Source: an uncultured Pelagibacteraceae bacterium (GTDB lineage Bacteria > Pseudomonadota > Alphaproteobacteria > Pelagibacterales > Pelagibacteraceae). Taken from it: 64,000 bases of DNA. The notes beneath the pieces were generated by a model. The model was not told the DNA's origin. It saw only the letters and a list, made by a program, of their open reading frames with translations, and made no database searches. The first letter of the stretch is position 1; each line of letters starts with the position of its first letter. Made by a program: the position numbers and the translations under genes. This document shows, in pieces, positions 36,912 to 46,190 of this stretch. The DNA lies in NCBI GenBank assembly GCA_902545945.1, contig CACCID010000004.1:1-64000 (forward strand). Reading direction: 5' to 3'.

Positions 36912-39314
36912 ATGCCTAAAGATAGTCAGAATTGTTATTATAAGCTTATATTAATGTTAAATTTCTTAAATTTTTCTATTAAATTTTCAATTATTTTCTT
37001 GGGAGTAGTTGTATTTTTTGCATTTTCAACCTTATGGTATTTCTCAATAGGATTACCTGATTACAAAAAACTGTCTAATTATCAACCACCAATATCTAGC
37101 AGAGTTTATTCAGGAGACAGTAAATTGATAGCTGAATATGCTTTAGAGAAAAGATTATTTATACCATTCGACTCAATACCTAACAGAGTTATTAATTCTT
37201 TCCTATCTGCTGAAGATAAGAATTTTTTTAGTCACCCAGGGATAGACGCCAAAGGAATATTAAGAGCAGTTATTAAAAATGTCAAAAATATCGCTCAAAA
37301 CAAAAGGTTAGAAGGAGCATCAACTATTACACAACAAGTCGCAAAAAACTTTCTACTTACTAATGAAGTTTCAATGAAAAGAAAGATTAAAGAAGCAATT
37401 TTAGCTTTTCGAATTGAAAGAGCTTATACTAAAGAAAGAATTTTAGAACTATATTTGAATCAAATTTATTTAGGCCAAGGATCATATGGTGTAGCTGCAG
37501 CTAGTTTGGAGTATTTTGATAAATCAATTAAAGACCTTAACTATTCTGAAGCTGCTCTTTTAGCTGCTCTACCAAAAGCTCCAAGTAAATATAATCCTTA
37601 CAGATATCCAAATGTAGCAAAATTTAGAAGAAATTTAGTCTTACAAAATTTAGCTGATAACAATTTTATATCAAATAAACAATTAAACAAATTTAAAGCA
37701 TCAGAGCTAGACCTTAAAAAAAGAAAAATTGAAATAGTTAATGAAGCAAACTCGTATACAGAGGAAGTAAGAAGGACAGTGAAAAATATTTATGGTTTTG
37801 AAAAACTATATTCTCAAGGTTTAAGTATCAGCACACCATTGAATATCAATTATCAAATCCAAGCTTTAAAATCTTTAAGAAAAGGTATTGAAGATTATGA
37901 TCTTAGAAGAGGTTGGAGAGGCCCTATTGCTAATAAAATAAAAAATAAAAATTGGGAAAAGAAAATTTTGCAATATAAATTAGACCCAACTTTGAATTGG
38001 AACTTTGCTGAAATAGTTTCAATAAATGAAACTGAATTACGTTTAAGGACAATCGATAAAAATAAAAAACAATTAGAAGCTGTTGTATTATTAAAAAATA
38101 TTAAATGGACACTCCGTCAAAATAAAACAATAAAGGATGTTCATGAAGTTGGAGATATTATTTTTATTAAAAAAGAAAATAATAAATGGAAAATAAAACA
38201 ATATCCAAAAGTCAATGGTGGAATAGTAGTTTTAGATCCTTTTAATGGAAATATTTTGGCTTTAGTAGGGGGATTTAACTTTAAAACCAGTGAATTCAAT
38301 AGAGTTACGCAAGCTAAGAGACAACCTGGGTCTGCTTTTAAACCTATTGTTTATGCAGCTGCACTAGAAAATGGTTTTTCCCCAAATTCAATCATACTAG
38401 ATGCTCCTTTTGTGGAAAGTCAAGGGGTTGGATTAAAAAATTGGAAACCAGAAAATTACGGAAAAAAATTTTATGGCCCTTCAACTTTTAGGAAAGGTAT
38501 TGAGTATTCAAGAAACTTAATGACAGTTAGAATTGCGAAGATTTTAGGTTTACAAGAAATTTTAAAACTATCTAAAGAATTAAATATTTATGATGATATA
38601 CCAGAATTATTGTCTGTATCTCTCGGAGCAGCAGAAACTACTTTAATTGATTTAACTGCTGCTTACGCACCTTTTGTAAATGGTGGAAAAAAAATCAATC
38701 CAAAATTAATTTCAAGAATACAGGACAGGAGAGGAAAAACTATTTTTTTAGAAAAGAATAGAAAGTGTATAGGATGCGATAAGTTTATTGGTAATGAGAT
38801 TGGACTTCCAAAAATAGAAAGCACAAATAAAAAAGTAATAAGTGAAGAAACAGCTTATCAAATGACTTCTATTTTACAAGGTGCAGTAGAAAGAGGTACA
38901 GCAAAAAAATTGAAATCTTTAAAAGTCCCTCTTGCAGGAAAAACAGGCACTACAAATGATAACTACGATGCTTGGTTTATCGGTTTTTCCTCTAACTTAG
39001 TGATCGGTGTTTATATTGGATACGATAATCCTAAAACTTTAGGAAAATATGAAACAGGTTCGAAAGCAGCACTACCAGTATTTAAAGATTTTGTTGAAAA
39101 TGTTCTTTTTAAAGAGGATTTTAATGATTTTGAAATACCAGAAAAGATTTACCTAACTTCATTAAATTATGACACTGGAGTCAAATTGGCACCAGGTGAA
39201 AAAAACTCAATTATAGAAGCCTTAAAATTTAGAGATATTAACAGCATAAGTAATAATAATTTAATATCAATCAACGATAGTGATAAAATGATAAAGTTTA
39301 GACAATTCTACTAA
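36912..39314 (+). CDS. mrcA: Penicillin-binding protein 1A (bifunctional)
   Basis: 800 residues: one N-terminal membrane helix (about 18-45), the glycosyltransferase family 51 domain with SAEDKNFFSHPGIDAKG (catalytic Glu) and GASTITQQVAKNFLL, a central OB-like region, and the transpeptidase domain with SxxK (PGSAFKP), SRN (EYSRNLMTV) and KTG (GKTGTTNDNYDAWF). Builds and crosslinks peptidoglycan in the periplasm. ATG 36912 is used; an internal ATG at 36954 just before the helix is also possible. Overlaps prfB by one base (TAATG). Confidence 0.95.
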   Translation: MPKDSQNCYYKLILMLNFLNFSIKFSIIFLGVVVFFAFSTLWYFSIGLPDYKKLSNYQPPISSRVYSGDSKLIAEYALEKRLFIPFDSIPNRVINSFLSAEDKNFFSHPGIDAKGILRAVIKNVKNIAQNKRLEGASTITQQVAKNFLLTNEVSMKRKIKEAILAFRIERAYTKERILELYLNQIYLGQGSYGVAAASLEYFDKSIKDLNYSEAALLAALPKAPSKYNPYRYPNVAKFRRNLVLQNLADNNFISNKQLNKFKASELDLKKRKIEIVNEANSYTEEVRRTVKNIYGFEKLYSQGLSISTPLNINYQIQALKSLRKGIEDYDLRRGWRGPIANKIKNKNWEKKILQYKLDPTLNWNFAEIVSINETELRLRTIDKNKKQLEAVVLLKNIKWTLRQNKTIKDVHEVGDIIFIKKENNKWKIKQYPKVNGGIVVLDPFNGNILALVGGFNFKTSEFNRVTQAKRQPGSAFKPIVYAAALENGFSPNSIILDAPFVESQGVGLKNWKPENYGKKFYGPSTFRKGIEYSRNLMTVRIAKILGLQEILKLSKELNIYDDIPELLSVSLGAAETTLIDLTAAYAPFVNGGKKINPKLISRIQDRRGKTIFLEKNRKCIGCDKFIGNEIGLPKIESTNKKVISEETAYQMTSILQGAVERGTAKKLKSLKVPLAGKTGTTNDNYDAWFIGFSSNLVIGVYIGYDNPKTLGKYETGSKAALPVFKDFVENVLFKEDFNDFEIPEKIYLTSLNYDTGVKLAPGEKNSIIEALKFRDINSISNNNLISINDSDKMIKFRQFY

Positions 39315-40403
39315 TGGAAAATTTTGAATTAAATCTAACTCAAATTGAAAAATCTCTTAATAATATTAGGGGGTATCTTTGATAAAGAAAAAATAGAAGA
39401 TAAAATTATTGAATTAGAAAAAACATCTTCAAAAGAAAATTTTTGGCAAGATAAAAATTTAGTAAAGAAAACTATAAAACAAAAAAAAATTTTTGAAGAC
39501 ATCTTAAATTCCTATAAAAAATCTAAAATTGATTTGAATAATCTTAAAGATTTATACACTCTCGCTTTACAGGAAAAAGATGAGGAAACCATTAAGGACT
39601 GCGAAAAAAAAATTAAACAAATTTTATTAGAGATTAAAAAAAGTGAAATTAATTGTTTTTTGTCAGGCGATAATGACGATTACGATATCTATCTTGAAAT
39701 TCATGCTGGTGCAGGTGGAACAGAAAGTCAAGATTGGGCGGAAATGTTAAGAAGAATGTATATGAAATGGTTTGATAAAAAAAAATTTAATTATGAAATC
39801 ATAAGCGAGCATAAAGGAGAAGAGGCAGGAATAAAGTCGTCAATAGTTAAAGTTGAGGGAGACTATTTATATGGATTAATGAAATCCGAGTCAGGTGTGC
39901 ACAGACTAGTACGTATTTCACCTTTTGATAGCGGAGCAAGAAGACATACAAGTTTTGCCAGTGTTTGGATTTATCCTGCAGTTGAGGATGATATTAATAT
40001 TAAGATTGATGAAAAAGATTTAAGAATAGACACATATAGATCTAGTGGAGCAGGTGGGCAGCACGTTAATACTACGGATAGCGCTGTAAGAATCACTCAT
40101 CTACCAACTAAAATAGTTGTTCAGTGCCAAAATGAGAGGTCTCAACATAAAAATAAAGAAACTTGTTATAAAATGTTAAAAGCAAGATTATATGAGCATG
40201 AAATGCAAAAGAAAGAGGAAGAGAGTCAAAAAGAATTAACATCAAAAACAGATATTGGATGGGGGCATCAGATAAGATCTTATGTATTACAACCTTACCA
40301 ATTAGTAAAAGACTTAAGAAATAAAATAGAAAGCTCTAATCCTAAAAAAGTTTTGGATGGTGATATTGATTTATTTATTGAGGAAGGAATTAAAAATAAA
40401 TAA
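39314..40403 (+). CDS. prfB: Peptide chain release factor 2 (programmed +1 frameshift)
   Basis: Recognises UGA and UAA stop codons. The gene starts at ATG 39314 and codes 22 residues in frame 0 up to TGA at 39380-39382; a +1 slip at CTT then opens the main frame from 39381, giving about 362 residues, as in E. coli RF2. The main frame contains SPF (VRISPFDSGARRHTSF) for stop-codon reading and GGQ (SSGAGGQHVNTTDSAVRI) for peptide release. Read without the frameshift, the N-terminus looks missing. It is followed with a one-base overlap by an AsmA-like gene. Confidence 0.96.
39368..39382 (+). promoter_or_regulatory. RF2 autoregulatory frameshift site
   Basis: AGGGGGTATCTTTGA: an internal Shine-Dalgarno-like AGGGGG three bases before the slip codon CTT, followed by the in-frame stop TGA. 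This is the classical bacterial arrangement, in which low RF2 lets the ribosome shift +1 and make more RF2. Confidence 0.95.
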
Positions 40404-42574
40404 TGAAAAAATTATTTTCTAGAATAATTATTTTAATATTTTTATCTATTATTATCGTATTAGGAATTTTATCAACAACAGGAATTAAAACAAAAAAATT
40501 TAACAAATTTATATCAGATAAGACTTATCAATCAAAAAATATAAATTTAGAATTAAATGAAATTAAATTTAAACTCGATCCGAAAGATTTGAGTTTATTT
40601 TTAGCTACTAAAAATCCAATTATTACCTATAAAGAAATTTCAATTCCAGTCGATGATATAAAAATTTATTTTGATTTTATATCTTTATTTGATTCCAATC
40701 CAGTTATTAAAAAAACTAATGTAAATTTAAAAGAGCTAGATATAGTCCAATTAAATAAATTATCTAATATTATTAAGCCGTCAAATTTAAAAAGCTTATT
40801 AAATAATAATATTAAAAAAGGTAAATTAAAATCAGAAATTGAAATATTTTTAAATGAGGAAGGAATTTTAGAAAATTTTATAGCCAAAGGAAATGTTTAT
40901 GATTTAAACGGAATTTTTCTCCAAGATTTAATTTTATCAAAAACAAGTTTTAATTTTTTTGCAGATAAAAGCGATATTTTAATTAAAAATCTTTTAGGAA
41001 ATATACAGGATATTAGAATTTCTGATGGCGACTTAAAATTAAACTTAGAAAATGGAATAAAAATAAATTCTAATTTTATTTCAAAAATAAATTTAAACGA
41101 CGAAAAATTAAAAAAATATTTAAAATTTTTTGAAAAATATTATTTTGTTGAAAATATCAAAACTTTAAAAGCAGAAGTAAGAAATAATTTTTCCCTAGAA
41201 TTAGATGAAACATATAAAGTAAAAAATTATTTGTATTCAATAACTGGTAAGCTAGAAAAAAGTAACTTTAAAATAACCCCACCCTTAAAAAGTAATTTTT
41301 TTCAAAAAGAAATAAAAGAAATTTATTTATCAGATTTACAAATCGAAATGTTATTTGAACCGAATAATATCGCTTTAAATGGAGATGGTAAATATTCATT
41401 TAATAATTCAAATTTTTTAAAAGTTAGTACTGAAAATAATTTTAAAGAACAATCTTTAAATTTTAAAGCAGATTTTGAATATGAAGATGAGTTTTCAATC
41501 GACTTAATTAATTATAAAAAAAAAAAGAATTCAGTAGCAAATTTATTTTTTGATATAAAAAAAAAGAAAAATAATATTTTAATTAACAAAATTGGATTTA
41601 ATGAAGAAAATAATTCAGTAATAGCTAATGGACTTAAATTTAAAGATGATAAATTTCATTCATTTAAAAAAGTAAAGGTCTTAACAAAAAATAATGATTT
41701 TTTGATATTAAATGATGAAAAAATATCAGTCAAAGGAAGTAAGTTTGATGCATCAAATCTAGCTAAATTTTTAAATGATCAAGATGGACAAAATGAATAT
41801 AAAAATTTTACTAGTAATGTAGAAATAGATTTTAAAAAAATCAAAGTACCGATGTCAGAAAATCTTGAAAATTTTAAGTTAATTGGAGAAATTAAAAAAG
41901 GTAAGTTTGTAAAAATAACATCTAAGGGAGACTTTGGTGGAAATAATTTTTTAGATATATCTATGAAGAGCGACAAGAGTACAAATAAAAAATATTTAGA
42001 AATTTATTCAGATTTAACTCGTCCTTTATTGACTGAGTACAGTTTTTTTAACGGGCTATCAGGAGGAAAATTGTTATACACCTCCATTATTGATGACTTA
42101 AAATCGAATTCCAAACTTAAAATTGAGAATTTCAAATTAGTTAACGCTCCTGGAGTTATTAAATTTTTATCTTTAGCTGATTTAAGAGGTTTGGCAGATT
42201 TAGCCGAAGGCGAAGGATTGTCATTTGACATATTAGAAATAAACATGGAGAAAGATAAAGATCTTTTAAAACTTAATGAGATAATTGCTCTGGGACCTAG
42301 TATGTCTGTACTAATGGAAGGCTACCAAAGCAAAGAAGGTCTAACAAGTATAAGAGGAACTTTGGTACCTGCAAAAACTTTAAATAAGATAATTGCTAAA
42401 ATTCCAGTCATTGGAAATATTGTGATACCGAAAGAAATTGGTGAAGGGTTATTTGGTATAAGCTTTAAGATGAAAGGCCCAAGGGGTCAAATCAAAACAA
42501 CTATTAATCCAATTAGGACGTTAACACCGAGATTTATTCAAAAAATTATTGATAATAATAAACAGATTAAATAA
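40403..42574 (+). CDS. AsmA-like / YhdP-type membrane-anchored protein
   Basis: 723 residues: one N-terminal transmembrane helix (about 7-27) and a long beta-rich periplasmic part. The C-terminal portion (about 570-715) resembles the AsmA_2/DUF3971 C-terminal region: FKLVNAPGVIKFLSLADLRGLADLAEGEGLSFD and PVIGNIVIPKEIGEGLFGISFKMKGP. Members of this superfamily (YhdP, TamB, AsmA) form hydrophobic grooves thought to move phospholipids between the membranes; the role here is inferred. The end overlaps tyrS by 8 bases tail to tail. Confidence 0.8.
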   Translation: MKKLFSRIIILIFLSIIIVLGILSTTGIKTKKFNKFISDKTYQSKNINLELNEIKFKLDPKDLSLFLATKNPIITYKEISIPVDDIKIYFDFISLFDSNPVIKKTNVNLKELDIVQLNKLSNIIKPSNLKSLLNNNIKKGKLKSEIEIFLNEEGILENFIAKGNVYDLNGIFLQDLILSKTSFNFFADKSDILIKNLLGNIQDIRISDGDLKLNLENGIKINSNFISKINLNDEKLKKYLKFFEKYYFVENIKTLKAEVRNNFSLELDETYKVKNYLYSITGKLEKSNFKITPPLKSNFFQKEIKEIYLSDLQIEMLFEPNNIALNGDGKYSFNNSNFLKVSTENNFKEQSLNFKADFEYEDEFSIDLINYKKKKNSVANLFFDIKKKKNNILINKIGFNEENNSVIANGLKFKDDKFHSFKKVKVLTKNNDFLILNDEKISVKGSKFDASNLAKFLNDQDGQNEYKNFTSNVEIDFKKIKVPMSENLENFKLIGEIKKGKFVKITSKGDFGGNNFLDISMKSDKSTNKKYLEIYSDLTRPLLTEYSFFNGLSGGKLLYTSIIDDLKSNSKLKIENFKLVNAPGVIKFLSLADLRGLADLAEGEGLSFDILEINMEKDKDLLKLNEIIALGPSMSVLMEGYQSKEGLTSIRGTLVPAKTLNKIIAKIPVIGNIVIPKEIGEGLFGISFKMKGPRGQIKTTINPIRTLTPRFIQKIIDNNKQIK

Positions 42575-43805
42575 TTTTCACTAAGTAATGTTTCTTTTTT
42601 CCATAGGATAGTTTAATCAGCTTATTTTTAAAATCTTTTAATTTAAGTATTTTTTTTTCATCATCGATAACAACATCATTAATTTTAATACCTTTATTGG
42701 TAATAGCCCTTCTTGCTTCACTTTTTGAAGTCAAAATTTTATTATTTGCTATTAAATCTAAAATTTTAATTCCTTTTTCTAATTCATCAAATTTAATTTT
42801 AATTTCAGGTAATCCAGAACCTATCCCTCCTTCATTAAAAGTTTCTTTTGCAGTCTGCTCTGCTTTTTTTGAAGCTAACTCACCGTGGAGTATTTTAGTA
42901 GCTTCATTAGCTAATAAAATTTTTAATTTATTAATATTTTTTTCTTGACTAAAAATTTTTTCTATTTCTTTTGGGCTAATTTCAGTAAAAAAATTAATAA
43001 ATCTTTTCACATCTCTATCATCAGTATTTCTCCAAAACTGCCAATAATCATAGGGCGTCAATTGATCCTCATTTAGCCAGATTGCTCCTTTTTCAGTTTT
43101 TCCCATTTTTGCTCCAGAGGCCAAGGTGATTAATGGGGAGGTTAATCCAAATGCTTCCTTTTTAAGTTTTCTCCTTATTAAATCAACTCCATTAATGATA
43201 TTACCCCATTGATCGGAACCACCTACTTGCAAAATACAATTATTGTTTACGAATAGTTGATAAAAATCATAAGCTTGTAAAATCATATAATTGAATTCCA
43301 TATAACTAAGTGATTGTTCTCGATCTAATCTTAATTTTACACTATCAAATGTTAGCATTTTATTAATAGTAAAGTGACTTCCAGTATCCCTTAAGAACTG
43401 AATGTAATTTAATTTAGTTAACCAGTCAGCATTATTTACAAAAATTGGTGAAGTTTTTTTGTTAGTTGTGTCTAATATTTTATTAAAAACTTTTTTTATA
43501 CTTTTTATATTATTCTTGATATCATCTTGATCGAGTATTTTTCTTGTAGCATCTTTACCTGATGGATCACCTATCAAAGTAGTGCCACCACCTAATAATA
43601 TTATTGGTCGATGACCGTGTTTTTGCATCAATTTTAAAATCATGATTTGCAACAAACTTCCTACGTGTAGACTGCTGGCAGTGCAATCAAATCCAATATA
43701 GCCAGAAATTGATTTTTTGTTACAAATTTGGCTCAATTTATCCAAATCTGTACATTGATTTAAATAACCTCGATCTTGCATTTCTAACAAAAAGTTGTTT
43801 TTCAT
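42567..43805 (-). CDS. tyrS: Tyrosyl-tRNA synthetase
   Basis: 412-residue class I synthetase. HIGH-type motif reads SSLHVGS, KMSKS-type loop reads KMGKTEKGA as in E. coli TyrS, and the tyrosine pocket is in MEFNYMILQAYDF with VGGSDQWGNI. A C-terminal S4 RNA-binding domain (about 345-410; SKSEARRAITNKGIKIND) is present. Divergent from anmK over 55 bases that hold AT-rich -10-like hexamers on both strands (TATAAT at 43833-43828 on the minus strand) but no good -35. Confidence 0.96.
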   Translation of the reverse strand: MKNNFLLEMQDRGYLNQCTDLDKLSQICNKKSISGYIGFDCTASSLHVGSLLQIMILKLMQKHGHRPIILLGGGTTLIGDPSGKDATRKILDQDDIKNNIKSIKKVFNKILDTTNKKTSPIFVNNADWLTKLNYIQFLRDTGSHFTINKMLTFDSVKLRLDREQSLSYMEFNYMILQAYDFYQLFVNNNCILQVGGSDQWGNIINGVDLIRRKLKKEAFGLTSPLITLASGAKMGKTEKGAIWLNEDQLTPYDYWQFWRNTDDRDVKRFINFFTEISPKEIEKIFSQEKNINKLKILLANEATKILHGELASKKAEQTAKETFNEGGIGSGLPEIKIKFDELEKGIKILDLIANNKILTSKSEARRAITNKGIKINDVVIDDEKKILKLKDFKNKLIKLSYGKKKHYLVKII

Positions 43806-43860
43806 AGAGATATTTACTTAACTAACTATTATACAAAAATTATTATAAATAAATAAAAAT

Positions 43861-44979
43861 ATGCAAAAAAATTGGATGTCCCTAGGATTAATGAGCGGCA
43901 CTTCTGGAGACGGAGTTGATGCCTCCATCATTAAAACTAATGGAATAGACCAGTATGAAATTATCAAAGATAAATATTTTGAATATAATTTTGATATTTT
44001 TAGAGATATTCACAATTTAAAAGATAAAATTCACAAAATTGATCACCTCGAATCATACCGCAGTGAGCTAAATAATTTAGAGAGAAAGATAACAATTTTT
44101 CATGCTGAGATTATTAAAAAACTTAATATTAGTGATGAAACTTTAGTAGGGTTTCATGGTCAAACTATTTATCATAATTATAAAGAAAAAATATCAAAGC
44201 AACTGGGTAATGGAAAACTTCTAAATCAATTAACGAATAAAAAAATAGTTTATGATTTTAGGAGAGAAGATATTTTAAACGGGGGACAAGGAGCACCATT
44301 AACACCTATTTTTCATCATTTAATTAGTTTACAAAATAAATTTAAGCTACCAGTATGCTTTCTTAATATTGGTGGTATTTCTAACATTACTATCGTCTCA
44401 AGTAGAGATGATCTTAAAAAATTAATAAGTAAAGATTTGGGTCCGGGAAATTGTCTTATTGATACTTGGATAAGAAAAAACTCGGACAAAAAATTTGATC
44501 AAGATGGAAATTATGCATCAAGGGGCTCCAAAAACGAAATTATTTTTGAGCAAGCCCAGGAGTTATATATGAACAGAAATAATAAAAAAAAATTATCTTT
44601 TGATATAAATGATTTTGATATATCATTCGTTAGAGGTTTAAATATTGAAGATGGAGCCGCTACACTTACAGATTTCACAGCTAGTATCATAGGGGAAGAA
44701 TTATCTTTATCGTTAAATCATTTGGAAGAAAAAATTCAAGAAGTACTTCTTTGTGGAGGTGGCCGAAAAAATAAAGTTTTAATAAAAAAAATTAAAGAAA
44801 ATATTCCCAAAAATATAAACTTAAGATCAATTGATGATTATAAAATTAATGGTGACTTTATTGAGTCTCAGGCATTTGCATTTTTGGCTGTTAGATCAGT
44901 AATGCACCTTCCTATTTCATTTCCAAACACTACTGGTTGCAGACAGCCCTCATTAGGTGGAGTTTTTATTCAAGATTAG
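43861..44979 (+). CDS. anmK: Anhydro-N-acetylmuramic acid kinase
   Basis: Phosphorylates 1,6-anhydroMurNAc from cell-wall turnover. LGLMSGTSGDGVDASI at the N-terminus, LNIGGISNIT phosphate region, DLGPGNCLIDTWIR, and LCGGGRKNKVL near the C-terminus. 372 residues, normal length. Its presence suggests peptidoglycan recycling. Stop overlaps that of the convergent hydrolase by four bases (TTAG). Confidence 0.95.
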   Translation: MQKNWMSLGLMSGTSGDGVDASIIKTNGIDQYEIIKDKYFEYNFDIFRDIHNLKDKIHKIDHLESYRSELNNLERKITIFHAEIIKKLNISDETLVGFHGQTIYHNYKEKISKQLGNGKLLNQLTNKKIVYDFRREDILNGGQGAPLTPIFHHLISLQNKFKLPVCFLNIGGISNITIVSSRDDLKKLISKDLGPGNCLIDTWIRKNSDKKFDQDGNYASRGSKNEIIFEQAQELYMNRNNKKKLSFDINDFDISFVRGLNIEDGAATLTDFTASIIGEELSLSLNHLEEKIQEVLLCGGGRKNKVLIKKIKENIPKNINLRSIDDYKINGDFIESQAFAFLAVRSVMHLPISFPNTTGCRQPSLGGVFIQD

Positions 44980-45632
44980 ATCAGTGCAGTTTTTTCTTTA
45001 AGATATTTTTGGATCTCTGATGATAATTCTTTTTCTTTATTCTTAAAAAAATGATTTGAATTTTTAATTTTTGAAAAAATTACTTCCACACCTTTTTGAC
45101 TTTTAATTCTATCATCAAGTTCATTTATACTTTCTTTTGTCACTAATTCATCATTTTCACTATATACGACTTGGCCTGATGTTGGACATGGGGCAAGAAA
45201 AGAAAAATCGTACACATTTGGTTGCGGGGAAACCGCAATAAAATTATTTACTTCTGGCCTTCTCATAATTAGCTGCATACAAATTAGAGAACCAAAAGAA
45301 AATCCAGAAACCCAGCATTGACTATAATCTAAATTCTGTCTTTCTATCCAATCTAGCGCAGCTGCTGCATCAGATAATTCACCTTGACCATTATCAAAAA
45401 CACCATCACTTTTACCAACACCTCTGAAATTTACTTTTATAACTGAGAAACCATTCTCCAAAAAAATATTATACATTAATTGGACTATTCTATTATTCAT
45501 TGTACCACCATATTGTGGGTGCGGATGTAAAACTATTGCTACAGGAGAACCAAATTTAGGGTTTTTATAATATTTTGCTTCAAGCCTACCAGCGGGTCCT
45601 GGAATAAAAATCTCTAAACTTTTAGGTTTCAT
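44976..45632 (-). CDS. Alpha/beta hydrolase, YqiA/dienelactone-like
   Basis: 218 residues with a complete alpha/beta-hydrolase triad: nucleophile Ser in SGFSFGS, Asp in SENDELV, His in NSNHFF. The LHPHPQYGGTMNNRIVQL loop and NFRGVGKSDG identify the family widely found next to suf or iscR genes in alphaproteobacteria. The substrate is unknown; esterase or thioesterase activity is plausible but not shown. Divergent from iscR by 132 bases. Confidence 0.85.
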   Translation of the reverse strand: MKPKSLEIFIPGPAGRLEAKYYKNPKFGSPVAIVLHPHPQYGGTMNNRIVQLMYNIFLENGFSVIKVNFRGVGKSDGVFDNGQGELSDAAAALDWIERQNLDYSQCWVSGFSFGSLICMQLIMRRPEVNNFIAVSPQPNVYDFSFLAPCPTSGQVVYSENDELVTKESINELDDRIKSQKGVEVIFSKIKNSNHFFKNKEKELSSEIQKYLKEKTALI

Positions 45633-45713
45633 ATTTGATAATGATTATTATTTTTAAAAAAAAGTAATGTTTTATATCATGTTTTTCTGCGGCAAATAAT
45701 TATTTTTAATTCA

Positions 45714-45748
45714 TACTATTATAGTAGGATTTCGACAATAAATATTGT
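45714..45748. promoter_or_regulatory. Paired inverted repeats before iscR: candidate operator
   Basis: Two separate inverted repeats lie 17 to 51 bases before the iscR ATG. The first is TACTAT-T-ATAGTA (45714-45726), the second ACAATA-AA-TATTGT (45735-45748), spaced so they could lie on one face of the DNA. The first overlaps a -10-like TATAGT at 45720-45725. The likely ligand is the Rrf2 regulator itself. Confidence 0.45.
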
Positions 45749-45764
45749 AATACACGCTTAAATT

Positions 45765-46190
45765 ATGAAATTAACTACTAAAGGCAGATACGCTGTAATG
45801 GCAATGGCAGATCTAGCCTTATTTAAAGGTAAAGGTCCTGTAAGTCTGACAGATATTTCTTTAAGGCAAAACATCTCTCTAGCTTATCTAGAACAAATAT
45901 TTATTAAACTCAAACAAGAGAATTTAGTAAAAAGCGTCAGAGGAGCAAAGGGCGGCTATGTACTTGAAGTTTCACCAGAAGAAATAAAAATTTCAAATAT
46001 AATTTCAGCTGTTGATGAAGAAATAAAAACTTTGAATTGTAAAAAAGAATCAAAAAAAGGTTGCAATAACAAATCATCGAAATGCATTACGCACAATCTG
46101 TGGGATCAGCTCGATCAGCATATAAATAGTTTTTTTGAAAAAGTAAAATTACAAGATTTAGTTAAAAAAAACCAAACATTAAATAAATGA
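45765..46190 (+). CDS. iscR: Rrf2-family iron-sulfur cluster regulator (IscR-like)
   Basis: 141 residues. N-terminal winged helix [20 protein letters not shown], recognition region [27 protein letters not shown], and three cluster-ligand cysteines at 92, 100 and 107 followed by ITHNLW, as in IscR. The Cys spacing (7 and 6 residues between) is wider than the 5 and 5 of E. coli IscR. It heads the suf operon, overlapping sufB by ATGA, so it should sense cellular Fe-S status and control assembly genes. Rhizobial RirA is a related alternative; position at the head of suf favours an IscR-type role. Confidence 0.92.
   Translation: MKLTTKGRYAVMAMADLALFKGKGPVSLTDISLRQNISLAYLEQIFIKLKQENLVKSVRGAKGGYVLEVSPEEIKISNIISAVDEEIKTLNCKKESKKGCNNKSSKCITHNLWDQLDQHINSFFEKVKLQDLVKKNQTLNK

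Noticed and set aside
39345-39380. A start for prfB at an in-frame TTG at 39345
   Set aside because: The translated prefix is unrelated to RF2; the programmed frameshift gives a correct N-terminus from 39314.
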